Shown: positions 23,137 through 32,978 of the stretch, piece by piece
Layout: each line of letters opens with the position of its first letter
Numbering within the stretch: position 1 is the stretch's first letter
DNA from: Liolophura sinensis
Taxonomy: Eukaryota; Mollusca; Polyplacophora; Chitonida; Chitonidae
NCBI RefSeq assembly: GCF_032854445.1
Contig: NC_088301.1
Coordinates: forward strand, 48,727,116-48,791,115
Direction of reading: 5' to 3'
DNA: 64,000 nucleotides
Notes under the pieces: generated by a model
The model's input: only the letters and a program-made list of their open reading frames with translations
Database searches by the model: none
What the model was told of the DNA's origin: nothing
Position numbers and translations under genes: made by a program

Positions 23137-23262
23137 CCGCGACGTGCGTTTCCCCCGAGCTCTGCCCCGTTTCCTCACACCATAATGCCTGCCGCCGTCG
23201 TGTAAGTGAAATATTTTTGAGTACAGCGTAAAACACCAATCAAATAAATAAATAAAACCAGA
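23137..23262 (+). repeat. SINE family N, 5'-truncated
   Basis: Core from gtttcccccgagctctgccc through gccgccgtcgtgtaagtgaa to the tail caaataaataaataaa. Intergenic between genes A and B. Confidence 0.85.
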
Positions 23263-23374
23263 GAAGCGACCACAGTGCATCGGCTTTTTTCCTTCATGTT
23301 GGGTTGGGCTAATCTCACATAAAATTTTATTTTTAGAAAGAATGATAGGTGTAATTTTGCTGTGTGTGTGAATG

Positions 23375-23722
23375 TATGTATGCAATGGGTTTAACGTCGT
23401 ACTTAACAATGACGACGTGGAGTCAATACGTGTGTGTAAATTTGTTCTCATAGTTCTTGTGGCAGGGCGAGTCCTTGCCGCCAAAGTGCTGGCGCCACTG
23501 AAGTATCATGTCGAAGACACCAGACATAGCACCTCACCCACATTATACTGACACGGGGCCAGCCAATCCTGTTGCCTTGCTCTAACCTCCGAACGCTGAA
23601 GGTTACAGAAGCGAGTACCAGTATAAATACCAGTATTGATCTTTGGAATGACATAACCTGGGTTTGATCCCGGATTTCCAGACTTGGAGGAGGTCGCTCT
23701 CATCATTAGACCACCGAAGGGG
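23375..23722 (-). repeat. tRNA-derived SINE family B, near full length
   Basis: On the minus strand: the A-box-like tggtctaatgatgagagcg and the B-box-like gggatcaaacccagg. A body follows with cttcgacatgatacttcagt, ggcggcaaggactcgcc and an end near acgacgttaaaccc. It is the uninterrupted reference copy in this window. Confidence 0.75.
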
Positions 23723-24058
23723 TCAATTCCGTTGTCAGATTAAATAAATGATATGCACTGATTACAAACCATACACCTTCACACATTAAATGACAAAGTA
23801 TTCTTTATTGACAAAAGTCATTTCAGTTAATCAGTGTACAGTAAAGTCTAGCTTACGCGTGAGTACATCCAGGTAAATTAATGTTCATGTCTTGAGAACA
23901 GTGTATGCAATGTACATTAGGCATCGACCATCGGGTATTTGTTACACTGTAGAGATTTTCACTTTTCCTATATTCACCAATCTGCAATAACGATGAAGAC
24001 AGTGGTATTAGATTTGTGTCATGCAGTATGGTTGATAAATTATCAATAATTAGTGCAA

Positions 24059-27000
24059 TTAACCCCTTTCGACATCGCTTTCAATCATGATAACAATACA
24101 CACGACAGCTAATAAAATAACAAGTCCTAAAAATATCCAAAAGCAGGCTATGTCGATCCTTTTCACAAGAGCCCTGTTTCTTACGAAATTCAGTGAAAGT
24201 GGATTATCTCTTCTTGTATTCACAGATGGCTCTTCACAAAGTGCTGTTTCCTGTATTTCGTTCCCACTGGCATGGAGAGATTGCTGTTTTCCGTGGGAAA
24301 CTTGGTCAGCCCGGAAACATCCCGGGGAGAAAAACCGTCCACTGGAGTTCTCGTCGTCATAAGCGTAGTTTAGGACAATGGCTGACAGAAATGTTGACAT
24401 TGTACCCAGTCCAAGAGTGAAAACCATGTACACGGCTAAGAAACCAAGCGAGGAAATCGTCAGTGATATTATTGCAGGTATGTTCTGATATATTTATTAG
24501 TTCAAGAAGATAGATAATTTTCTCTGCTTTTCTTATAGGAGTACAATCACTTGTAATGGTAACGAGGGCGCATTATCAGCACATAAAATCATCCCGATCT
24601 GATTCAATGAAGTCAAATTCAGGCGAGGTACCGAGCAACATGGATCGAAGCACGAGACCTCTTTGTTATAATATAAAGTAAAGCATGAAGCAAATCTAAT
24701 GGTGTACAAAAATTATTCTTTTTTGCTTCGTTTTGATATCAAGATCAAGGACATACAGAAAGCGAACGAAGAAAAGTAAATTACTTTCAGATGTTCAACC
24801 ACCTTGTGATTTAGACCTATTACACAAAACTGACATTAAAACAGGGCATCATAGCAGATCACTTTCGAGAACAATGCTTATACGGGAAAATCCGTATACG
24901 GATATATATTTATTCAAAGCATGTGAAATATGTGGGAAATGCAGAAAGTATTTTGTTACGAATTAGGCTAAACAGGCACGGACAAGAGAGTATGAAACGC
25001 AAGAATCAATCCTATAAAAGTATTGACCAACTGAACAGTTAAATCAAAGGACATGGAAGAGGAATGTCAGAAAGTAATGTTCATTTTGCCCGCATGTTCA
25101 GTGTATATGCGATGTATAAAGAAAATATTGTTTACAAAAATGATTTTTTGAGAGCATAATGAAATGTGTAATAGTTGTATACATACCTAGAGCAGAAACG
25201 CTGTTAGACGTTGATGGCATTGTCTCACCGTAGGCAGATAGAAATAAAGCATAGGCTAATAGAACTGTGATGGATAGTGACATCTTCTCGCCGGATTCAG
25301 GAGGAAGAAGAAACACCACAGCGTTCAAAAGAGACAGCATCAGGACCGGCAACACCGTGTTTATCACGTGATATTCAGCGCGACGTTTGAGGGTAAGCTC
25401 GCAGACGACTTTACTGAACAGGACGCCATCACTGTGGAAACCCTCTTCGTTATGCACACGGTGATACGTGAGCTCCCACTCTCCATTTTCATGGAAGAGG
25501 TGCAATGCTAGGTTAGCTCGAGATGCGTTCAGGAACATCCTCTGTGTGGTGTACATCTGTGCATTCCATGTAACAGGACAGGTATGTGTGTCGAACGGGT
25601 ACTGTGTAACCCTGATAGTACATTTTGTTTTGGTCACTACTGTTGGGTACCACAAGGTGGTTCCATCATAGAACACTCTCACCAAGTAATCTCCTGACCC
25701 TATGACAGCATCAGAATTCACGCTGAAACAACAGAGTGATATTTTGCATGTATATGTGATTGAGGCAGTGGTGGTGTTTTAAACTGTTAAATCTACGCTC
25801 AGATTAAAAAAGATATACTTTTTAAAGCATGAATGCATTTTCTTACCTTAGGTTAGATACAGTACTGCAGCTTTTGTTATTAACAAGCTGATGGACAGCT
25901 ACATGTACAGACAGAAATCTACCGAAAAGCCAAACTCCAAAACGAGGCATTATGGCAGATTCTAGTTGGAGTGGGAATGGTGAATACATTCAGTTTTGTT
26001 AATTCTTAATTTACATAAAATTATTTAAGAAAAGGGCCATTTCTTGAGCTACCTATTTCCAACAGCTAACTTTGGCGTCCATTGCTGGTGTGGATTGAAT
26101 TGGATAGCTTTGATTCCCCCATAATCGGACGGATTCCATCGCAACATGTGATTTTCCCACTTCTGTACACGAGTATATAAATAGGATGAAAACGTAATTA
26201 GATACTGCAAATATTTTACATCTCACATTCACGAACAGAAAAAGAATGTTATTGTAAGGAATGGCTCGAAGAGTAAACAGTGGAGTTCGAAAAATATGTA
26301 AGATTTATTTTTTTTATTTCATTGGTGTTTTACGCCGTACTCAAGAATATTTCACTTATTCGACGGCGGCCAGCATTGTGGTGGGAGGAAACTGGGCAGA
26401 GCCGCGGGTTGCTGGCAGACTTTCCCACGTACAGAAAGTCAGCATGAGATGGACTTGTGAAACATGTAAGACACCCATTACATAAATGTATACCTAGAAA
26501 TTACCAACCTTCAGTAAACTACATATTTATCTTTCTTTTTGGTGCATTATAACGAAATGTATAAATCAAATTTTGTGAACATATCTTGCAATATGTACAC
26601 AACTTACAGGAAAGTAAAGAAAACAAGGACAAAGATTAAGTAATGATACTGACCACTAGGTAAGTTATATTCCATGAAAATTGAATTATTTACTAATTTG
26701 TTTACGTAAATCCTTACCAGTTGTAAATTTCCAGACAGCTTAAGTACTTGGTGTTTTTCGTCCTGAAAGAGATCGCTCCAACTTGCTTATATGTGTCATA
26801 TAGCAGTTCAAGTACACGTAGGCCTCATATTCACACTACTAGTGAACAAGCATTATCACAAAATTACCGCAACGGTATTGTCGAGGGTCACTGGGGGACA
26901 ATGAAGGTTGGCGAGAACATGGGATTTTTATTTTGTAGGAAGTGGGGGAGCAGGGGTTATGTGATGATGTGATATGATCATCGCAAAATCCACGCGGAAC

Positions 27001-29433
27001 ATCTCAACATTACTTCATAGCATTGCACCCCGATGCCCCGGATCACCCCACCTTCGTCTCACCCATTCAGGTCACTTCCCGCCCTGCGATTTGGGGAAAA
27101 ATATCCATGAAACATTCTTATCTGATTTAGTGTGAACGAAAATGAATTCACACACTGATAAAATTAAATCAACATTCAATGGTAGGGGAACAAAGGAAGG
27201 AACAATGCATGGAATAGGCTATACTAAATGTAAGCAACAGGGGCCCGATTCACAAAACGCACGTAGCGCTACGTGCACATAACTACCATGACGACCACCA
27301 CTGTAGGTATTACGTCGCCATGGTAGTTACGGCAAAGCTACGTGCGCTTTGTGAAACGAGACTCTGGGCTTTAATATCTATACTTAGATACCTGTAACAC
27401 CTATATAACGTAATGCTTTCCTTAAGGTATAATATAAGGCTGAAACTAGGTTATGGAATGGACGTATATGGAGACAGCTTGGAGCATGGCAACCTCCACA
27501 CCCCACTCCCTCTCCCCAATGCGCCCGAAGAAAACGACTACCCAGGTATATATATGACAAACCTCAAGATGTTAAGCCAAACAAGCGAGATCTGGATTCC
27601 AGCTAACCGCATCATTGTTCAGGAGCTGAACGACTGCGACGAAAACAGAATAAAACGACAGTAGCATTGACTGTAGAACGACAGCAGCTACACTGCCGTT
27701 ATACATGAACAAATAATCAGGATTCATTTATTTATTTGATTGGTATTTATTTGATACGCCATATTCAAGAATATTTCACTTATACGACGGTGGCCAGCAT
27801 TACGGTGGGAGTAAACCATTCAGATCCCGGGGGAAACACACGACCATCCGTAGGCTGATGACAGGCCTTCTCACGTACGGCCGGAGAGAAAGCCAGCATG
27901 AACATGTGGTTATATACACCGACTAGATTTTTGTAAGAGGTTTTATGCTTACCAGATCCAGTATTGTGTGCAGTGCAAAGCCCATGTGAATGAAAAATGT
28001 TTCCGACTGATTCCAACCCGGGAGAATCTTAGTGTTGTAGTTGGTTAAAAGTTTTGTTCTTAAGTTCTTTTCATCCCAAGCGGTGTAGGAGAATACAGGG
28101 GTCACAACCGTTGCCGTCAATACTGAAATTGATTGATTATTTAATTGTTTAACGCCTTACTCAGGAATATTTCACTTACCTAATAGTCCTCAGTTATATG
28201 GGTGGAAAAAACGGGACCGCTCTAAGAAAATTACCGTCCTTTGGCAAGTTACTGAAGAACTTCCCCACGAGTGATGCACATGTTTTCTCAATATATTGGT
28301 GGAAACGAAGTGTTCTTCAAACGTTACCGCACTTTGTAAACGGCCATATACATGAGCGTAGTCGACCGATTATCGGCACCAGGATCACTATAAACAATGA
28401 GTGTGAACTGGAAGAAAATCTATATTATCAGATTTAGATGATATTAAATTAAAAATTAAATTTAATTGTTCACGGTAAAATGCATTTTCATATGTATATA
28501 AAGTTGAATAATCCATAGTCATTTTTATTTCCCAAATGTTAGAATTTATCTGTTGGTTCCTGTTATATTGATAACTTAGGGAAATGTAAATGACATATTC
28601 ACAACATGGATAAATTATTTGGAGCACCTACTGTTTTAAAGTGCTTATGTCAATAAATAGTCGCTGAGTGAATATGTCATGTTCTATTGCAGGATGGTGT
28701 CATTATCTCACTTATATCGTCATATGTCTTAGAGACCAGGGGGCTGTTTGTCAACGCGGCAGTAACGTTACGCCGGTGGCAAATACTAAGGCGTCGCATA
28801 ACGTCAGTGTGTGACGTCATGGTGATTAGGCCGGCGTAACTTTACGATCCTTCTGAGAAACCGGGCCCAGAGCTCCTCGGTTATATCTGCTCTGTTGGTC
28901 GTGCATAACAGATAGTAAAGTTCAGATCTAGCCAAACAAAGTCACTTCAAGTTCAGTGTGCATCAATGAATAGTTGCGTGATCATTAATCTATAGGTTAA
29001 AATACAGCGAGCCGTCATTAGTGAAATTCTTTCTCCAACAAAAAGGTAATTAAAATGATACTTATATAAACATATGTTCTGTTATTATTATTATTATAAA
29101 ACGCTAGGTAGAGTGAATATTGATCATTCCTTTGAATTCCGAATGCAGCGAATCCGGCATCCATGTGAAAGACGCATTTTGCCAAACCCAATATCAGTGC
29201 TTAAGTAACCAAAGACAACTTCACACATGAGTAAACAGCTGATAAATGTACGCATGAAAACCATACAACCTGTCGCATTCACATTTGTAAGTATACCTAC
29301 AACTGTAGCTATACAGCACTTGTAGCATGTATGATGAGCTTTAAAATAACTGTCTGTGCCCTTAAATAATAAAATAAATTAACAACAACTTACCTTTCAA
29401 TAGAAAGACTGTACAACTAAACGTCTGCTTCAT
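24059..29433 (-). CDS. gene B: divergent nicotinic-type Cys-loop channel subunit, six exons
   Basis: Exons: 29433-29394 (ATG), 28122-27953, 26762-26718, 26162-26053, 25722-25187, 24435-24059. They sum to 1278 bp and 425 residues with no break. The signal peptide starts MKQTFSCTVFLLKV and continues LTATVVTPVFS. Exon 3 is DEKHQVLKLSGNLQL. The Cys-loop (about C156-C170) encloses TIRVTQYPFDTHT. M2 is normal (GEKMSLSITVLLAYALFL) with the Glu before it and a Glu after it, which predicts a cation pore. The binding face is altered: loop A reads QWTPK instead of WxPD, loop B reads AQMYT without its usual Trp, and loop C has no Cys pair. M4 (IACFWIFLGLVILLAVV) is near the C-terminus. This is the cleanest open frame of the five. 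It is probably an accessory subunit or responds to an unusual ligand; acetylcholine binding on its principal face is unlikely. Confidence 0.9.
26305..26465 (-). repeat. SINE family N in intron 3 of gene B
   Basis: On the plus strand: tttattggtg-like tail, ttttacgccgtactcaagaa, cgacggcggccagcattgtg, then the core with an internal deletion near gggcagagccgcggg. Sense to gene B. Confidence 0.85.
27241..27369. mobile_element. foldback MITE in intron 2 of gene B
   Basis: The left arm (gggcccgattcacaaaacgc, acgtagc, taactaccatg) and right arm (catggtagtta, agctacgtgcgctttgtgaa) are near-complementary over about 50 bases with a short spacer. A long hairpin of this kind is typical of a short non-autonomous element. 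Confidence 0.7.
27722..27902 (-). repeat. SINE family N downstream of gene B exon 2
   Basis: Nearly whole core copy. On the plus strand: tttatttgattggtatttat, acgacggtggccagcattac, tcccgggggaaacacacgac, gtacggccggaga, gccagcatgaac. It starts 51 bases past the exon 2 donor and is in sense orientation with the gene. Confidence 0.85.
28126..28200 (-). repeat. SINE family N fragment touching the gene B exon 2 acceptor
   Basis: On the plus strand: gattatttaattgtttaacg, ccttactcaggaatatttca. The tail end lies directly against the exon 2 acceptor (cag read on the minus strand at 28125-28123), so the last bases of intron 1 come from the SINE tail. Confidence 0.8.
28739..28869. mobile_element. foldback MITE in intron 1 of gene B
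   Basis: The arms gtaacgttacgccgg (left) and ccggcgtaactttac (right) are complementary. The outer ends are ggggctgtttgtcaacg and ctgagaaaccgggccc. Same general type as the 27241 element but different in sequence. Confidence 0.6.
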
Positions 29434-30589
29434 TGTCACGTTGCTCCTTTCTATGAGTGACAAAATTCTCTTTAAATCTTTGCGGGAAGGTGGCTGTACA
29501 ATGTTGTTGTTAAAGTGTAAATCGCCCTAAAACACACTTTATTATTGCATATCATCCAACTGCGTGCCCTCGCAATGCGCAAAGTCGAGAAGATCTCACT
29601 AACTTCTTAAATCGAAAGCGTTTAATGGTACGTTGAACCTGATTATGGGCCTTGAGGTACCACCTATGGGTGCCTGACGAAGACAGGTGATTTAGTCAGG
29701 GCATCACCGGGTCCTCCAACCACAAACCACTAAACGCCGCCACTAAACACTTCTTGCGCACGACGTTAAAAGTCAGTTAAAGAAACGTACACTTTACCAT
29801 AGATATTTAGAAAAAACAACTTCACCGTATACGTTTGTTCAACAAATGTAGGTATATTCTATTACAAACATAAAACAAAATGACATTATTTTCACACTTA
29901 TTAACCTTTCGTCAAAGTAATAAATGCCTTGGGCTATTATCTTCTCGTTGGTCGTCTTTTTTCTATATACTTTTGCTCGGTGCTTTGCATGCATAGTGCA
30001 TGTTATCATGCCAGAAAGTACTCACCATCAGTCAGTCCTGTTGCCATTATTCTGTTGGACAAAACAGTTGCATACAGACAAACCAAACACTGTTAACGGA
30101 TCGGTGGGCTTTATTTGCCAGGCGAGTTGGAAAACTCATTTATAATACATGTGTAATGTTTACTCAAGGCTTCACGCGAGCGCACAATATCTCAACATAT
30201 AGCGGCTATGATTTTTTGATGCCCAGAAGCCGATATGTACCATCGCTCATCTGTTTGCCATGGAAATATAGTTTCAATGCTAAATATGAGATTATCAGCA
30301 GACGATTGTTCTGTCCTTAATGTCCGTCAGCGTTAGCAAACCTAGAAGTCATTTGAATGATATTAAATTGAACCGATCATCACTTTAATTTGGCCAACAG
30401 CACCATGAATTCTATTTCCATATTTTCATATGGCTTTCACTGACAATGTTCAACTGTTTGATATTCATTAAAGTAGGCCCTATTCACAGAGGAGCGGATC
30501 GAATAGTAGAGTAGGAAAACATTTCATGATGACGTTTAAACTATGTAATATGCTATTACTGTACTTTAGAACATTAGTGGCCGATATTT
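29434..30589. other. spacer between genes B and C, nothing recognised
   Basis: Upstream flank of gene B, where its promoter is expected; I see no confident TATA box. The stretch near 29640-29780 has the look of another dispersed repeat, but I found no second copy here. Confidence 0.35.
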
Positions 30590-30650
30590 ATTTATTTATT
30601 TATTTGATTAGTGTTTTACGCCGTACTCAAGAAAATTTCACTTAGTAAGC
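30590..30650 (-). repeat. SINE family N, 3' fragment
   Basis: On the plus strand: tatttatttatttgattagt, gttttacgccgtactcaaga, then aaatttcactta. Confidence 0.8.
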
Positions 30651-30783
30651 AGCTTGACATTGAAAATCTAAACTGAACCTAAAAATGAGATAGAGGTTGT
30701 GGATTAACCACAACATAATTCCTAAAACAACCTAAAAAAAACTTTAATTTGGACATAAACCAGAAGGTCCTTCACTAGTTCAG

Positions 30784-30932
30784 AACGTTGAATAGTCCGA
30801 GTAAACTGACTGTTGGTTGAGAAATATTCGGATACGCCATATTCAAGGCTGCACGTGATTGAACATCCATGAATATGGCGCATCCGAGTATTTCTCAACC
30901 AAGTCAGTGTACTCGGACTAATCGTTGAAACG
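30784..30932. mobile_element. 149-bp foldback element with a 9-bp target duplication
   Basis: The left arm (30786-30845) and right arm (30870-30932) are complementary over about 60 bases with few mismatches. Examples are tggttgagaaatattcgg against the reverse of ccgagtatttctcaacca, and acgccatattca against tgaatatggcgc. The spacer is 24 bases. Direct copies of ctagttcag flank it at 30775-30783 and 30933-30941. The 9-bp duplication resembles Mutator-like foldbacks. It appears to sit in the head end of the adjacent SINE copy. Confidence 0.8.
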
Positions 30933-30941
30933 CTAGTTCAG

Positions 30942-31147
30942 TGCAAGTGATTGGCCCTTGATCATTGAGGACACAAGCTCGAGTCCCAGCTGGATCGCCT
31001 TCCGATCCAAAATCAGGAGTTTTTGCAGGTACCTGACGTATGTCGATGGTTTACTCCGGTTTTCTCCACTCATAAAACTGACCTCCATCGTATAAGTGAA
31101 ACATTCTTGAGTACGACAATAAACAACAATCAAATAAATCAATAAAT
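30942..31147 (+). repeat. SINE family N, diverged
   Basis: A B-box-like gctcgagtcccagctgg is followed by a degraded core and then ccatcgtataagtgaaacat, tcttgagtacgac and the tail caaataaatcaataaata. It is opposite in orientation to the 30590 fragment. Confidence 0.75.
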
Positions 31148-31628
31148 ATATAGATTCAACCAAAATTCTTGTTAATACTTCACATGCATGCCGAATGTAA
31201 CAGCTTAACTTTTACGCATATTATTATACTACTTACTGGCTTGCACTCTCACACTTCCTCCCTCCGCTCTTTCTGCGACTCCCATGTACGATTTAATACT
31301 ACATCGATAGTTGCACTCCGCCAGATAAAAAGTTCATGTGAAATTGTTCTGTAACTAATAGAAAGTTACAACAGTTCTGCAATATAACTTAAAGCAATTT
31401 TATTGTCATATCCCTGTGTGCTTTGGCATGCAAGGTTTTTAAAAGTTCCCCCATGAATTTAACACTCAAATATTATTTCAAGTTCTTGGGTAGAAAACCA
31501 CCCTTTATCACAAGAACATTACATTTTCCCTATACAATGGCATACTAACACAGAAGTGACAAATCGACAACATTCCAACAAACAGTGAACAAACCTAATG
31601 CCTAATTACATAGTTTGTGTACACAATC

Positions 31629-31913
31629 TGGTTCATATATACAATCGGGTTTACATATACAGCCAGATTTTTATATAATCGGGTTTATATATACGAACGG
31701 GTTTATATATACGAACGGGTTTATATATACAATCGGGTTTATATATACAATCGGGTTCATATATACGAACGGGTTTATGTATACAGCCAGATTTTTATAT
31801 AATCGGGTTTATACGAACGGGTTTATATATACGAACGGGTTTATATATACAATCGGGTTTATATATACAATCGGGTTTATATACACCATCGGGTTCATAT
31901 ATGCAGCCATTAG
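31629..31913. repeat. 18-bp minisatellite, about 15 units
   Basis: The unit is gggtttatatatacaatc with variants ending cgaac, plus a 30-bp variant containing agccagatttttatata that recurs in a fixed order. Because 18 is a multiple of 3 the array is open in several frames (repeats like IGFIYT), but there is no start or splice context to support a protein. Confidence 0.9.
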
Positions 31914-32307
31914 CTCATCACAAATAACACCGTTGTGTTTAAATCTGAAGAATGGCAATGTACCCCGCGAAAGGTGGTGGCTTGCCACGGAATGACGGGG
32001 GACACAGTTTGCACAGTATTAGGCGCGAAACACAGGAGAGCTCGGCATGCAAGAGGCTCATCTTATCGTGTACGGATTTGATCCCACTCGCTTATGGTCA
32101 TGCAACTTTAAGACTGAACTGCATACACGTAATAAATGAGAGCAACTCTTTCTCAAGTTAGTTTCGGCTTAGATAGAAACCATTAAAACCTTATAAATCC
32201 ATTAAGGTCATTTCGATGAATGACCCATAATTGAATAATGATTGGCTGCTATCCATTACAACAGAAGACTATAGGGCATACGCGGTTAAGACCCTACTCA
32301 ACCTTGT

Positions 32308-32683
32308 CAGAACAATAGACAGGTAGCCATACTGGAGTAATTTTAATATGAGCTGCTATAGCCAGACTACTCCGATATGGCTACCAGAAGTAGGTCATGC
32401 AACCCCTCTATACACATAAAACTTAAATAAAACTTAAGGACGCGACGATTGAATCGATAATTACGTAATCAAGTTAACTGTGTTGGAGAGAAGAATTTGT
32501 GGAAAGGAATAGTTGCTTTACCTAAATATACTTTTAAAACATACATGTGTGCTGATGGATCTTTGATTTAAGCGTTCGTAAGGGGTAAAGGAGAAGTAGT
32601 TAGATTTTACAGATAGATATAGCAACCTACTAAAAATAAAACAAAGCAGTTTCGAAAGCCGAAGGGAAACAATGCAATTTGTC
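32308..32683 (+). repeat. 376-bp direct repeat, left copy, 3' of gene C
   Basis: It matches 33499-33876 over its whole length with only small differences (for example gcaacctac against gggacctac near the end). It contains part of the hairpin MITE at 33465. The two copies are about 1.19 kb apart and enclose the last exon of gene C. Confidence 0.9.
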
Positions 32684-32978
32684 ATGATTCTTAGCACTAT
32701 TATGTCTTTAAACTTGTTTAAACATCTAAGAATGGGTACAACTTATGCCAATTTCAGTTAAGTCTATCTATTATTTCGCGTACACTAGCGCTTACGATCC
32801 GACGTTACGCTTTGGTTGAGCTGGGTTTTAAGTTCTGGTGTATGTTATACTTCAGTTGAGTTGGGTTTTAAGCTCTCGTGTTAAACAATACAGAAATGAT
32901 AAGGACACATACATAAGCCAACATTAATAGGTTCTGTGGTAAATGTTTCAATATTCACAACTAGATTAAGGTGTAAAG

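Noticed and set aside
27413-27664. Plus-strand frame with SEIWIPANRII, reminiscent of the loop A region of Cys-loop receptors
   Set aside because: It lies inside intron 2 of gene B on the opposite strand, lacks the WxPD core and the 110-bp exon borders, and is probably coincidence or part of another repeat.
31617-31995. Open frame encoding repeats such as IGFIYT
   Set aside because: It is a by-product of an 18-bp minisatellite, which is open in more than one frame. There is no start context or splice signal.
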